64,000 nucleotides of DNA. Source: Macrostomum hystrix. Its lineage: Eukaryota; Platyhelminthes; Macrostomidae. The first letter of the stretch is position 1. Every line of letters begins with the position of its first letter. The notes beneath the pieces were generated by a model. The model did not search any database and was not told where the DNA came from. It was given only the letters and a program-made list of their open reading frames with translations. The position numbers and the translations under genes are program-made. The stretch spans positions 1,178,001 to 1,242,000 of the forward strand of contig CATNEN010000038.1 of NCBI GenBank assembly GCA_950097015.1. The letters are read 5' to 3'. Positions 9,561 to 20,340 of this stretch are shown one piece after another.

Positions 9561-12500
9561 CTTTGCCAATAGCTGCCCCAATGGTGATCTCCAGCAGGGT
9601 CGTGTACTCAGCTTCAATGTCGATAATGTCGCTCATGCTGTCAGGTATGTTGGACTGAGCTTGCTCAATCACCTGCCGTTAATATGGAAAATGTCAGTGC
9701 TCAAAGAGATTTCAGCATCAATCAAAGCTGTGTTAATTCTATTCGGTGAGCACAATGCCTTGAGATTATCGCGAAAAAGTTTTTCGCTTTTTTCTCCTCT
9801 TGGTTTAAAGGTCATTAAACATAACGGTGGACTTTGGAAAATTGTTTACTGAAATCTCTCCAGGTAAATCTCGAAAACTAAATCTCGAAAAGGAAATCCT
9901 AGAGGTAAATATTTACAGGGAAAACCGAGAGGTACATACGAGCGTATCCATAGGGAAATCCTAGAGAGAAATCTCGAAAGGAAAATCTTAGCAGAAAATA
10001 TCGAAAAGGGAAATCCTAGAGGTAAATCTCGAAAAGGGAAATCCTAGAAGTAAATCTCGAAAAGGGAAGTCCTAGAGGTAAATCTCGAAAAGGGAAATCC
10101 TAGAGGTAAATCTCGAAAAGGGAAATCCTAGAGGTAAATCTCGAAAAGGGAAATCCTAGAGGTAAATCTCGAAAAGGGAAATCCTAGAGGTAAATCTCGA
10201 AAAGGGAAATCCTAGAGGTAAATCTCGAAAAGGGAAATCCCACAGGAAAATCTCGAAAAGGGAAATCCCAGAGGTAAATCTCGAAAAGGGAAATCCTAGA
10301 GGTAAAACTCGAAGGTAAATCTCGAAAAGGGAACTCCTAGAATGAAGTCTCGAACGGGAATCTCGAAAGGGAAACCCCGCAGGAAAGTCTAGATTTTTCT
10401 CGATCGCGAGTAAAGTCTAGCAGAAGCAGCTCACCGGGCCAGTGTGCTCTTTAGTCAGCTCTTTGAGCTTGCCTAGTAGCAAGTCGACAAACATCTCGCT
10501 AACGAAGCTCTTCTGCAGTGTCGCGGCATCGGCCTTGGCCTTGGCCACAACGCCCTGCACCAGCAACTCGACCGGCACCGGAGCTGCAGTCTTGGCGGCC
10601 GCGTCCTGGCTGGTGAAAGCCATGGCGTCGAGCAGTTCAAGCAGTGACTGGCGCCATTTCACAGCGTATTCGCTGGCGTCCAGACTCTCCAAGGCGCCGC
10701 CGCAATTTCGTTTCGCCGTTGCTAGAATCTCCTCAAGACTGGACTTGGCCTTGTTGATTCGATCCGTTTTTGTACTGTCTCGAGTGAGCTGGTCTAGGCT
10801 GGCGATGACATCAGCCGATAGCTAGGAAATTTGACCGACCAGTTGATAAGAGGAGTTGATGAAAGGTCATTATGGGAAGCGTTAATGATTGTCCGGTGCT
10901 GTCTAAGATGGCTAGGGTGCTGCGCATAAGGAGTGCCCAATCAAGATTATGATTTGTTTGGGGTGGTGGGTCCGTGAGGGGTGGTCGTGCGCTGATATTG
11001 GACTGACTGGCCAATGGAAACAGATGCATTTGGGGTGGGTGGCTCAGTGAGGGGTGGCACGCGCAGATTTGGCTGACTGGCATTTGGGGCAGGTGGGTCA
11101 GAGGGTACTGCAGTCTGACGCAATGACCTTCGAAGAAGACACGTGCTTGATAGGATGAGCTGGCGATAGACTGACTCCAAGGGAGGGAATGTCAAAACAA
11201 GTGTTTGGGGTAGGCATGAGTGTGGCTGTTGAGGAAAAACATTTGATTTCAATGTATAATTCAAATTTATATCCAACCGGTCCTTCGATAGAAGATCCGG
11301 TCAGCTGCTCTTTGGCTTCCTTCTCGTAGATCTCTAGCACAGCGACAACTCCCTTGGAGAGCTAAAGAAAAAGCATTCAAATTTCTAAGCCGAATTTATC
11401 ACATGAAACAAAAAAGTAATAAACTCGTATTTGAAAAAGATAATTGCTTACATCGGCGACCAAAGGATTCGTTATGTGGGACAGTATCGGGCGCAGCAGA
11501 TCAGATAGCTTTTGGCCAATTTTTTCACCAATTTTGGCTGAAAAAAATATTTTTAGGAAACATTTAGGCTTTAAGTTGAGTATTATATTATGGGTGTCAA
11601 GTGGGCCAGACAGTGGGTGATTTTTTTGGAGCGAGAGTGCTGTGTAGCTGTGAAATGGGGCAGACTGTCAGTGGGGTGGTGGGTGCTTGTTTGGAGCGAG
11701 AGTGCTGTGTAGCTGTGAAATGGGGCAGACTGTCAGTGGGGTGGTGGGTGCTTGTTTGGAGCGAGAGTGCTGTGTAGCTGTGAAATGGGGCAGACTGTCA
11801 GTGGGGTGGTGGGTGCTTGTTTGGAGCGAGAGTGCTGTGTAGCTGTGAAATGGGGCAGACTGTCAGTGGGGTGGTGGGTGCTTGTTTGGAGCGAGAGTGC
11901 TGTGTAGGCGTGAAATGGGGCAGACTGTCAGTGGGGTGGTGGGTGCTTGTTTGGAGCGAGAGTGCTGTGTAGCTGTGAAATGGGGCAGACTGTCAGTGGG
12001 GTGGTGGGTGCTTGTTTGGAGCGAGAGTGCTGTGTAGGCGTGAAATGGGGCAGACTGTCAGTGGGGTGGTGGGTGCTTGTTTGGAGCGAGAGTGCTGTAT
12101 AGGCGTGAAATGGGGCAGACTGTCAGTGGGGTGGTGGGTGCTTGTTTGGAGCGAGAGTGCTGTGTAGGCGTGAAATGGGGCAGACTGTCAGTGGGGTGGT
12201 GGGTGCTTGTTTGGAGCGAGAGTGCTGTGTAGGCGTGAAATGGGGCAGACTGTCAGTGGGGTGGTGGGTGCTTGCTTGCAGCGAGAGTGCTGTGTAGGCG
12301 TGAAATGGGGCAGACTGTCAGTGGGGTGGTGGGTGCTTGTTTGGAGCGAGAGTGCTGTGTAGGCGTGAAATGGGGCAGACTGTCAGTGGGGTGGTAGGTG
12401 CTTGTTTGGAGCGAGATGCTGGGGTAGGAGTGGATTCAACAGGCCTGTTCTTACATACGAAAGGAGTGAGTGAGGTGGTGGGTGCTTTGTTAGAGTAAAA

Positions 12501-14936
12501 GTACAAATTTGGTTACAAACGCACCTCGAATTAGATTCTGCAGTTCGGCCTTCTTTTGCAGTACAGTGTGCACGATTGGACGCACCTTCTCCGCCAAAGT
12601 TTCCGACTGCGCCTTGGCTACATCCTGCATTTTCTTCCAGGCTGGCTCGGCGAGCCGCTCGATGGCCAGGGCGGCGCCGCCCCTGCCCTTGTGCCAGGCC
12701 ACCAGTCGGCCAAGCGGAAGGCGACGGATCTGCGAGAGGGCATTTTGGCGCGGGACGTTACGTAAAACTAGATAGGGCATTCAAGTGCTTGATTGAAAGC
12801 TTTTACCTGATCAAGCAACTCCGGCTTGCAAGACGCTTCAAAGATAGCCAAAAAGGCCATGTGGGCCAGTATCTGGCCTTCGGTTCCGTCGTCTTCGAAA
12901 TCGGACAATTCCGACACACTCGACGACATCTTCTTCACGGTCCGATCGAAGGTGATGGCCATTTCATCCTTCTTTAAATCTCGGGCTACAGTTTGTTATT
13001 CGGCAGAAAAAATATATAGAAAATATGAATTGTCGTCAAAGCTTTTTGAGTATTAAATTTGACTCACGTGAGCTCCTTCCGAGGCACTGCTCAACAACGC
13101 TTTGCCACTGTTTTCCCGCCTCCGTGTTGCTGCTATCGGGTTCATCATCCATGGGTTGAACCTTGGAGCCGAAGCAGCCGCAAATGCCCTAAAAAGGGTA
13201 AAAATATGCACAATTTCCTAGTAATGAATTGGTGTGACCGAACACATGAGTACTGGACTGCATGAGTACTGGAGTGCGTGCGTACTGGAGTGCGTGCGTA
13301 CTGGAGTGCGTAAGTACTGGTCTACTAATGGTATGCATGTGAGCTCGTGAGCAGATGTATATAAGTCATAATGCATCTTATGCCCTTACCCCGGATGGCG
13401 GCTTGCTCAGCTGGAAGATGTAGTTGGTGCGCATCCCGTGGGCCAGAGCCCAGGAGTGGCGCGGATAACCGACCTCGGGTTGATCGCATTGCAAATCAAG
13501 GCAGATGGTTCTGACCTCCTGCTCATAGTGCCGCTTGACTTCGCGCACGAGTTTGTAACCAGCAGTTCGAATGACCTCCTTGGCCTTGGCGGGGTCGGCT
13601 ATGGCAGCAGCCTGGGCGTTGGCGAAAACTCCCAGATTTCCGTCGGGCAGCTCAACCAAGTGTACCTCAGACCAGCTGCCGAATGCACCTTCGTTGGGCC
13701 CGGAGCGCATCCAGCACTGCCCCGAGTGGAACTTCTTCGACGAGACAGAGTCCCACTTGTGGCGGTTCAGAGTAATAAATTGGTGGTATCATGACCGATA
13801 AAAACACCGTTCTCTTGAATGTAGCTACTAGAGTACGCATGTACTAGAGTATGCACGTACTAGATTACGTATGTACTAGAGTGCGCATGTACTAGAGTAC
13901 GCATGTACTAGAGTACACTAGTACTAGGCTACTAAAAGGAGCGATTTGTATGATTCCTGCCCGGACGCCATCTGTGTACTTCTTACTCACGTCTCGATAA
14001 AGAAGCTCCCGTGTCTCGCTTGCAGCGGCTTGCTGCTCCTCGAACTCAGCCTTAAGCCTCAGAAAGAGTGCGGCCGGGTAGGATTTGGCAAATTTTTCAC
14101 CGAATTCCGTCAAGAACGTCTCAGTTTTGGCTGGAGTGAAGTAATTGTACGTGATTTGATAAATTTTGTTTCAGAAACTGTGATTTCTCACCTGCTACGA
14201 TTCTGACTACAATGCCTGCTATGATTCTGACTACAATGCCTGCTACGATTCTGACTACGATTCCTGCTACGATTCTGACTACAATTCCACCTTCGATTCT
14301 GACTGCAAATAAAATAGATTAGGGCCCTGTTGAATTTTTAAGTGAACGCATTGTGATCAGGAACTGAGTGATCAAACACGGTCTAAATTCGTCGAGGCCT
14401 GTACTCACGTCCAATGTCGTCCATTTGGATGGGTGGCGGGCAGAGGCTTCGCAGGTAATTGCAGATCGCACTAGATTAAAACAAAGTTTTGATTGCGACG
14501 CGATACAGCAACTCGAGTGAGAATGAAAGCTTATATTTTAATAAGCTCGCGATTGAGTCGGTTGGTTACTAAGGCGACTAACTCAAGCTGGTAAGTACCC
14601 ATAATTTGAGTATTCATTAGTCCTGAGTGGTTGCTAGTAGTTACTGGGGCAATATCAGCTTTAGGTGGGTACGAGTCATTGACAACGAAACTATGCGAGA
14701 GTGCGTAAATTCAATGTGCCATTACGAACTTAATTAACAAGTTGAGATTGGAATTAAGCTTGGAAGTAAGCCAATACAGATGCTAAATTAATTACCTATA
14801 TACATGAGAAACAATTCTTGATTGCCTCCAGCTCTAGCAGAGAGACAAAGAGAGTTACACTTTCAGTGAGGCATTCTGACACTGACAGCTATGAGTTTGA
14901 GAACAAATTTAGTACTCCATGCTGCACTTACCTCAT
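9561..14936 (-). CDS. NIBAN: Niban (FAM129)-family PH-domain protein, eleven recognised coding exons
   Basis: Exons on the minus strand: 14936-14932, 14470-14409, 14130-13991, 13755-13390, 13188-13068, 12985-12807, 12729-12525, 11537-11452, 11361-11278, 10821-10435, 9672-9561. All phases agree and give 582 codons plus one base. The ATG exon holds only five coding bases before a perfect GTAAGT donor. Family marks: a KTETFLTEF then Y-x2-ALF helix at the N-terminus; a PH domain with GSWSEVHLVELPDG, RTAGYKL and a closing KQWQSVVEQCL helix; then helical segments including EGQILAHM, LLRPILSHI and a final IEAEYTTLL segment, in the order found in vertebrate NIBAN1/2. Niban proteins are cytosolic or membrane-associated regulators of stress and survival signalling. 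The C-terminal tail is not certain (see 5131-5327). Weakest splice calls are the 13755 acceptor and 11278 donor (GTTGGA). Family identity rests on remembered patterns. Confidence 0.68.
9855..10400. repeat. 28-bp minisatellite in Niban intron 10
   Basis: Units of 28 bp (core TCTCGAAAAGGGAAATCCTA) repeat about 19 times, degenerate at both ends and regular in the middle. The pattern of clean centre and decayed edges is typical of arrays growing by internal unequal exchange. Confidence 0.92.
10880..11260. other. Niban intron 9 with short degenerate repeats
   Basis: The intron between exons 11361-11278 and 10821-10435 contains loosely repeated GGGGTGGTGGGT and GACTGACTGGC elements near 10950-11110. 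They are too diverged for a clear unit and no coding signal is evident. Confidence 0.5.
11600..12420. repeat. 65-bp minisatellite in Niban intron 7
   Basis: A 65-bp unit (contains GGAGCGAGAGTGCTGTGTAG and GGGGCAGACTGTCAGTGG) repeats about twelve times from roughly 11620. Two subtypes (GTAGCTGTG and GTAGGCGTG) are segregated toward the two halves of the array. The flanking GGGGTGGTGGGTGCTTTG remnant sits next to the donor of exon 7. Confidence 0.93.
13255..13326. repeat. 16-bp short array in Niban intron 4
   Basis: About four units of GAGTGCGTGCGTACTG lie in the intron between exons 13755-13390 and 13188-13068. Similar 16-bp units occur in the preceding intron (13816-13930). Confidence 0.8.
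13816..13930. repeat. 16-bp short array in Niban intron 3
   Basis: About seven units of GAGTACGCATGTACTA, related to the array at 13255-13326 in the neighbouring intron. Two adjacent introns sharing one diverged unit suggests seeding of one from the other. Confidence 0.82.
14195..14305. repeat. 24-bp short array in Niban intron 2
   Basis: About four and a half units of 24 bp (core GATTCTGACTACAATGCCTG) in the intron between the 14470-14409 and 14130-13991 exons. Confidence 0.85.
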
Positions 14937-15229
14937 TGTTAATGGCTTAAACGTTGAGTCTATAGAGTGGACGTGTGAAATTTACCGCAGCTTTTACCAA
15001 AAAATGTTCTCTACCCAGGTTGCTGTGGTTTCAGTAGAAATAAGCAATCGAATCTGTTTAATTTAGACAGGTTGACAAATGTAAACTTATTCACCTTTAC
15101 ACAGTAAACACTTTAGACAGATCCAATATTCAAGACTGTGTATTGGTCAGCCAATTAACAGCCATTCAACTATTTGTGTGCTGCGGCGGAAATCATGATA
15201 CTAATATATAATATTTTATATTTTATGCT
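14937..15229. other. 5' flank of the Niban-like gene
   Basis: On the minus strand an acceptor-like CTCTATAG (AG at 14961-14960) lies 23 bases before the ATG, so a further 5' exon or a trans-spliced leader is possible. No other gene is visible in this AT-rich stretch. Confidence 0.45.
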
Positions 15230-15231
15230 GT

Positions 15232-15895
15232 GAATCCTAACGGGTTCTATTGACCATGTTTGTGTCTAACAGGTGTGCATCCTAACGTTTTCTATTGACC
15301 ATGTTTGTGTCTAACAGGTGTGCATCCTAACGGGTTCTATTGATCATGTTTGTGTCTAACAGGTGTGCATCCTAACGGGTTCTATTGATCATGTTTGTGT
15401 CTAACAGGTGTGCATCCTAACGGGTTCTATTGATCATGTTTGTGTCTAACAGGTGTGCATCCTAACGGGTTCTATTGATCATGTTTGTGTCTAACAGGTG
15501 TGCATCCTAACGGGTTCTATTGATCATGTTTGTGTCTAACAGGTGTGCATCCTAACGGGTTCTATTGATCATGTTTGTGTCTAACAGGTGTGCATCCTAA
15601 CGGGTTCTATTGATCATGTTTGAGTCTAACAGGTGTGTATGCTTGCTGTTCTAGTGATCATGCTTGAGTCTAACAGGTGTGTATGCTTGCTGTTCTAGTG
15701 ATCATGCTTGAGTCTAACAGGTGTGTATGCTTGCTGTTCTAGTGATCATGCTTGAGTCTAACAGGTGTGTATGCTTGCTGTTCTAGTGATCATGCTTGAG
15801 TCTAACAGGTGTGTATGCTTGCTGTTCTAGTGATCATGTTTGAGTCTAACAGGTGTGTATGCTTGCTGTTCTAGTGATCATGTTTGAGCCAAACA
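15232..15895. repeat. Two abutting minisatellites with 45-bp and 44-bp related units
   Basis: Up to about 15630 the 45-bp unit contains CATCCTAACGGGTTCTATTG; from there to 15895 a 44-bp unit contains TATGCTTGCTGTTCTAGTG. Both share GATCATG, then TTTG/CTTG, then GTCTAACAGGTGTG. The second is evidently a diverged descendant that was amplified separately. Confidence 0.94.
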
Positions 15896-17574
15896 AGTGT
15901 GCATACATGGTTTTAAATTTCAGGTACGATTCGCTTAACCGAATGAAAACTGATTTTCGTAGAATTTCATAGTTTAAACTAGATCTTTGCTACCCGATGT
16001 CAGTGTGTATTTACATTTTATCACGAATATTTTATATTTCGGCCAGCAAATCTGCGGATGCGTCATGGAAATCAGGTCAAATTGTTTGTGCATCTTCAAG
16101 TCGTGCTTAGCATAAACAATTATAGTAATCTAGCAGCGTATCTACGAACACATTTTGTATACAGGCGTGTGTAGGTGTGGGGGCTTTATATTGCAATACT
16201 GTCGTTTTGTCCTATATTTTCATCCGATTTTATGTTTGCTGGTCAAATCGCTGCTTTCTATAACATTCTGATTCTTAATTAAAGCCGGCTTCTTAAAGTG
16301 TCTGTCGATTGCCCACGCATTCGGGCTATACTATAGTAGGGGCTACCACCTTTTAAGGCAATCAATTGTTTACTCATGCAGTGTATGCTGCCTCCCGAAA
16401 ATCATTCCTGTTAAATTACTGCAAGTCACCAATGTGATATTGAAGAGCCATTCTATAAATTTGTGTTGCATGCATGCGGTCGCGAACAATAATTTGAAAC
16501 TTGTGTTCTAAATTACAAATCTTTTGATTTCACAATGCCCATCTGCATGGGGACTGGACCTGCATTCAAAGCACATGCGCAAAGCATGCGTGGTAGCTTT
16601 CCCGTATTTGTACGCGCGCGAAATCTCGCCAGCCGATCGGTGATTGGTTGGGAGGGGAGTGGGGTGGGTGCGGGACTGTGAAAAGGGGTGATTACGTAAC
16701 ATGGTTTATGATCGAAAGAACAAAATAAGGGAGGGAGGTAAGGTGTGCGATTTAAAAAGAAGAGATAACTTTTTACTATGCGCGCAATGGAAAATGGAGG
16801 AGGGGTGCAGGGGCTAGCCGCGCTTGACAAGTAAAGAAGTCATAAGGCAGCTTTGCTGGCAAAAGTCCCGCCGGCAAACTTCGTACACCCTTTTCTTTTC
16901 ATTTGTTACTTTCATGACTAGTACTTGAAGTAGAATTTTGTAACTAAAAATCGTCCATTGGTGAAAAAGCAGTCGGCACTCATGATGGGGCGATGCCGCC
17001 AATTCTGTCTCATTTTTTTTCTTATCTCCCAGTCACAGCTCATGCACATAAACAGCGCATATTTGCATGGCATATGAAGCGCGTGGGATACGCGAGTAAG
17101 ATATGCTGTTTTATGAACAGGTTTTACGAATACGCGAATTCAGCGAAGAAACGCGCATATTTTACTCAGTGCGTAAAATGCACATTCCTATGTACGCGAC
17201 CAGCACACCGCTCACCCACCTAAATGCAACTTTACATTGAAAATACCCGTTATGTGAATGCATGTGTGCTATCATTTGTAGAATATATAGTTTGTTAATT
17301 AGGAATAAGTTAAAGATAAATAATTTTGATACAGAGGCAAATCAATTTTTATATTATTGTTGTAGTGCAAAGTTTTTATATGTTGTAAATTTCGTTTATT
17401 TCGTAAAAATACCAATACGCTCGTATAATCTTGAAGTAAAAAATACGCTTAAAAATAAACTATTTACTTTTTCTTATCACTCTACCGATAGTAATATGTT
17501 GTATATATGCGTTGTTTTAATACTTACTGTACAGACAATATCTTGCGAAATTAGACAATTCTAAACAAAGATTA
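15896..17574. other. AT-rich unique intergenic spacer with one GC-rich patch
   Basis: No exon or RNA gene is recognised. The patch near 16540-16700 is more GC- and CpG-rich, with an ATTGGTTG (CCAAT-type) element and GCATGCG motifs, and could be a promoter for a transcript leading toward the Niban-like gene. Short open frames here have no family features. Confidence 0.5.
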
Positions 17575-18085
17575 AAATTCACTTGTATAAATAGCCGAAA
17601 CTTTCAAACAGAAAATAAATCCTCATCGCGCCGCGCTAGCTTACGTGTTTCGCTTGCTTATTGGAGTCAGAATCAAGAAGTTTGTTCAGATATAGAAAGG
17701 AGTGCCTTGTAAAAGGAATATACATTGTGTTATTCATTTTATAAGAGAGGAAATGCTAAGAAATATACTAAGATTAATACTATAAGAACCATAAGAGGGA
17801 ACTGCTAAACTCTAATCTCGCGCGGGGACGCCTAATTGACTGGAAAATACATTCAGTTGCCTAGTTTACCGCTCGTGCAATACAGCTGATGCTACCAGAT
17901 AGTGTGAAGTGAACGCTACCATTAGAGTATTGAAGCTTGCAAAAGGAATAACATTGACATTAGTGAAATTGTTAAGTTATTAAGATATTAGGCCTTCAAC
18001 AACTTTGGTGTCAACAATAGGATAATAGTTAAATCTAAATACCGGCCTAGTTCAACTTTGGTGACAGCGGTGGGATTTTCTCATA
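17575..18085 (+). mobile_element. LTR-retrotransposon remnant (possible LTR plus primer-binding site)
   Basis: A TATAAATAG box (17587 region) is followed within 30 bases by AATAAA, an arrangement typical of LTRs. About 450 bases on, AACTTTGGTGACAGCGGTGG resembles the start of the internal region behind Ty3/gypsy 5' LTRs. A related CAACTTTGGTGTCAACA lies about 50 bases upstream. No gag or pol frame follows and I cannot fix either LTR end, so this is a solo or decayed element at best. Confidence 0.3.
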
Positions 18086-20313
18086 CGCCTATAAATCTAA
18101 AATAAGCCTGTAATATTATAATGCCCAGAAAGCCAAATTCTTCACAATATTGTTGTTGTTCTTCGAGTATTATGAAATATTGAGTTCAGTGAAGTTGCGC
18201 AAATATGTGTGGTATTTTCAGTATAGATCGTTAGGAACAAAATTTCAAGGACCACTAGAAGAAGATTCTTCTTTCTTCTTCTAGTGGTCCTTGCAAAATT
18301 TATGTGCTGAGATTGTGAGATTGTGAGAAAACATAATGATGTTTTCTGCCATGTCGATTTAAAAAGATTTTCGATTTTAAAAGTCTGATGTGAGTAAAAG
18401 CATGCTCTACGGTTGTAAAATTGCGTCGACGTTTGCTTAATTCGTTAATTTCAAAAAAGGGTCACAAATTCAAATGTTTTTTCGTCGAACTGTTAAATTT
18501 ATTTTGAGTTAGTCTACAAATTTCCCTTGGGTTCCTACGTTCCGTATTTTATTATGTATATATACAATGCATTTTGTTAGCCGTTTTGTAGGTAATTTAT
18601 TACAAAGGCGTTATATTATGTCTTTCTAAAATAATCTGTGATTGCTTTATGTAGATTGCAAATTTTGTTATTGCCTATGAATAATCGACTTCGACAATCA
18701 CTGGAATCACAGTGCCGTCTGTTCTTTATGAGCTCATGAACCATGAGTATTGACTTCCCAGTATCGAAATCTTAAATGTTAAAATTTACATAGGCCTATA
18801 TATATATTATTTGACCATTAGCATTGTCTTTAGTTATATCTTCACTGATACTTCTAGGAACTTAGGAAGTTCTAGATTAAGATAGAGTATAATAATTTAA
18901 CTTAAATATACTTCATAATAGGCCCTATAATCTATTTTATGCCTCACTTATGCCTACCAGACATTACCTACACTATGGCTGTTTCTAATATTGAGTCCTG
19001 GCAGTTCTTATTGTAGGGATCTTGAAGCATTCAAGCCATAAAATTCACTATAAAAGTTGTAATGTGATAGATTGTAGGTTACTAAAAAGATGTTAATTTT
19101 TTCATTGTAAGTTAACTTTTAGAGTGAAATAAATATTAACATGTAATTAGTAACCAGCTTCAGCTTGCCCTAATTTGTAGCACTGCAAATGTAGGTGTAG
19201 TAGTAAAAAGTTATCTTGTGCACAATGCTGTCATTGATTGACAGCTGGCATATATGATAGCTAGCAGTGATAGGCACTTAACAGCCTTAAAAGTTAATTT
19301 TGGTTAACAAATGTGATGAAATTTATTTAACAGCTAAAATTTTTGGGTAACTAGAGAAAAGTTATATTTGTATAAGTCCCTTAAAGTTTAATTAGTCTAT
19401 TAGTGTTTCTGCTAGTTGTTTTGGATTTCTTTAAAAATAGAAAAGAGTAACAAAGATTATTTTAACTATATATGCATAAATAGCTAAACATTAAAAACTG
19501 TTTTTTAAGCTGCCTTTTAAACTTAATTAGTTTGTAGTGTCATAATAAAATCTTAAGATATTTAAAATATATAGTTGTTTTTGTTATTTTTCCAATCAAG
19601 AATTTAGTACAGTTAGAAATAGACTTTTAAACGTGAATGTTGATCTTTATTTACTGCAAATCATTGACAAATTTAATTAGTTTAGAATAGGCAAAGCCTA
19701 AAAGAAAGAAAGCTTTGTAATTGAATTCATTAGTAATGCTCAAATTGTCAAATCACAAACAATATATAAAGATATGTAGATGGCATCAGTATTCAATCTC
19801 TGCTTTAGCTTTAGAACATGAATCAGATTGTGAATCATTTCTTTGCTGGTGCTCTAGTTTAGCCAGAATATTTAAAATCATTTTAAACAGTTTTTAAATA
19901 AATATTGATCTTGATACTAAAATGAAAAGGATTATTAGCTTTCTCAATGAAGCAGCAAATTTGAGAAGGTAAAATTTGCTAGGAAAATGGACTTTTATTT
20001 TTAAATTTGACTATTTAATAGACTAATAAGCAAGACCTATAGCCAAATAGGCACTTTAAAAAAATAACTTTATTGGACTTACCATTAACAAAGTTAGAAA
20101 AATAAACTTGCCTGTCACTGATAGCTAGGGCCTGTGGTAAATCTGGGCTGAGTCCTATGCTTGACCTATTGGCATAGTAATTGGCATAGTAATACCTTTA
20201 TATTAATTAGTTATAAGTCTGTTATTTAGACATATTGTCATAGAATTGTCATTGTCATATAATTTCAAGTCCTAAAAGTATTCATAATTAATTAAATAAA
20301 ATATTAAATTTGC
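18086..20313. other. AT-rich intergenic spacer
   Basis: About 2.2 kb of low-GC unique sequence with no convincing exon, RNA gene or tandem array. A long perfect hairpin lies at 18247-18292. The right end is an intron end or outron (TTTGCAG at 20309-20315) leading to POP4. Confidence 0.6.
18247..18292. repeat. Perfect 19-bp inverted repeat with an 8-base loop
   Basis: The arm AAGGACCACTAGAAGAAGA (18247-18265) is matched perfectly by its reverse complement at 18274-18292. Imperfect pairing extends outward through AAATTT on each side. It could be a short MITE remnant or a structured RNA. Confidence 0.85.
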
Positions 20314-20340
20314 AGCAGTAAAATCATACTGACTTGGAAA

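Noticed and set aside
16508-17564. Several 60-105-codon open frames on both strands
   Set aside because: Short, overlapping, without recognisable domains or splice signals, and of the number expected by chance in such a spacer.
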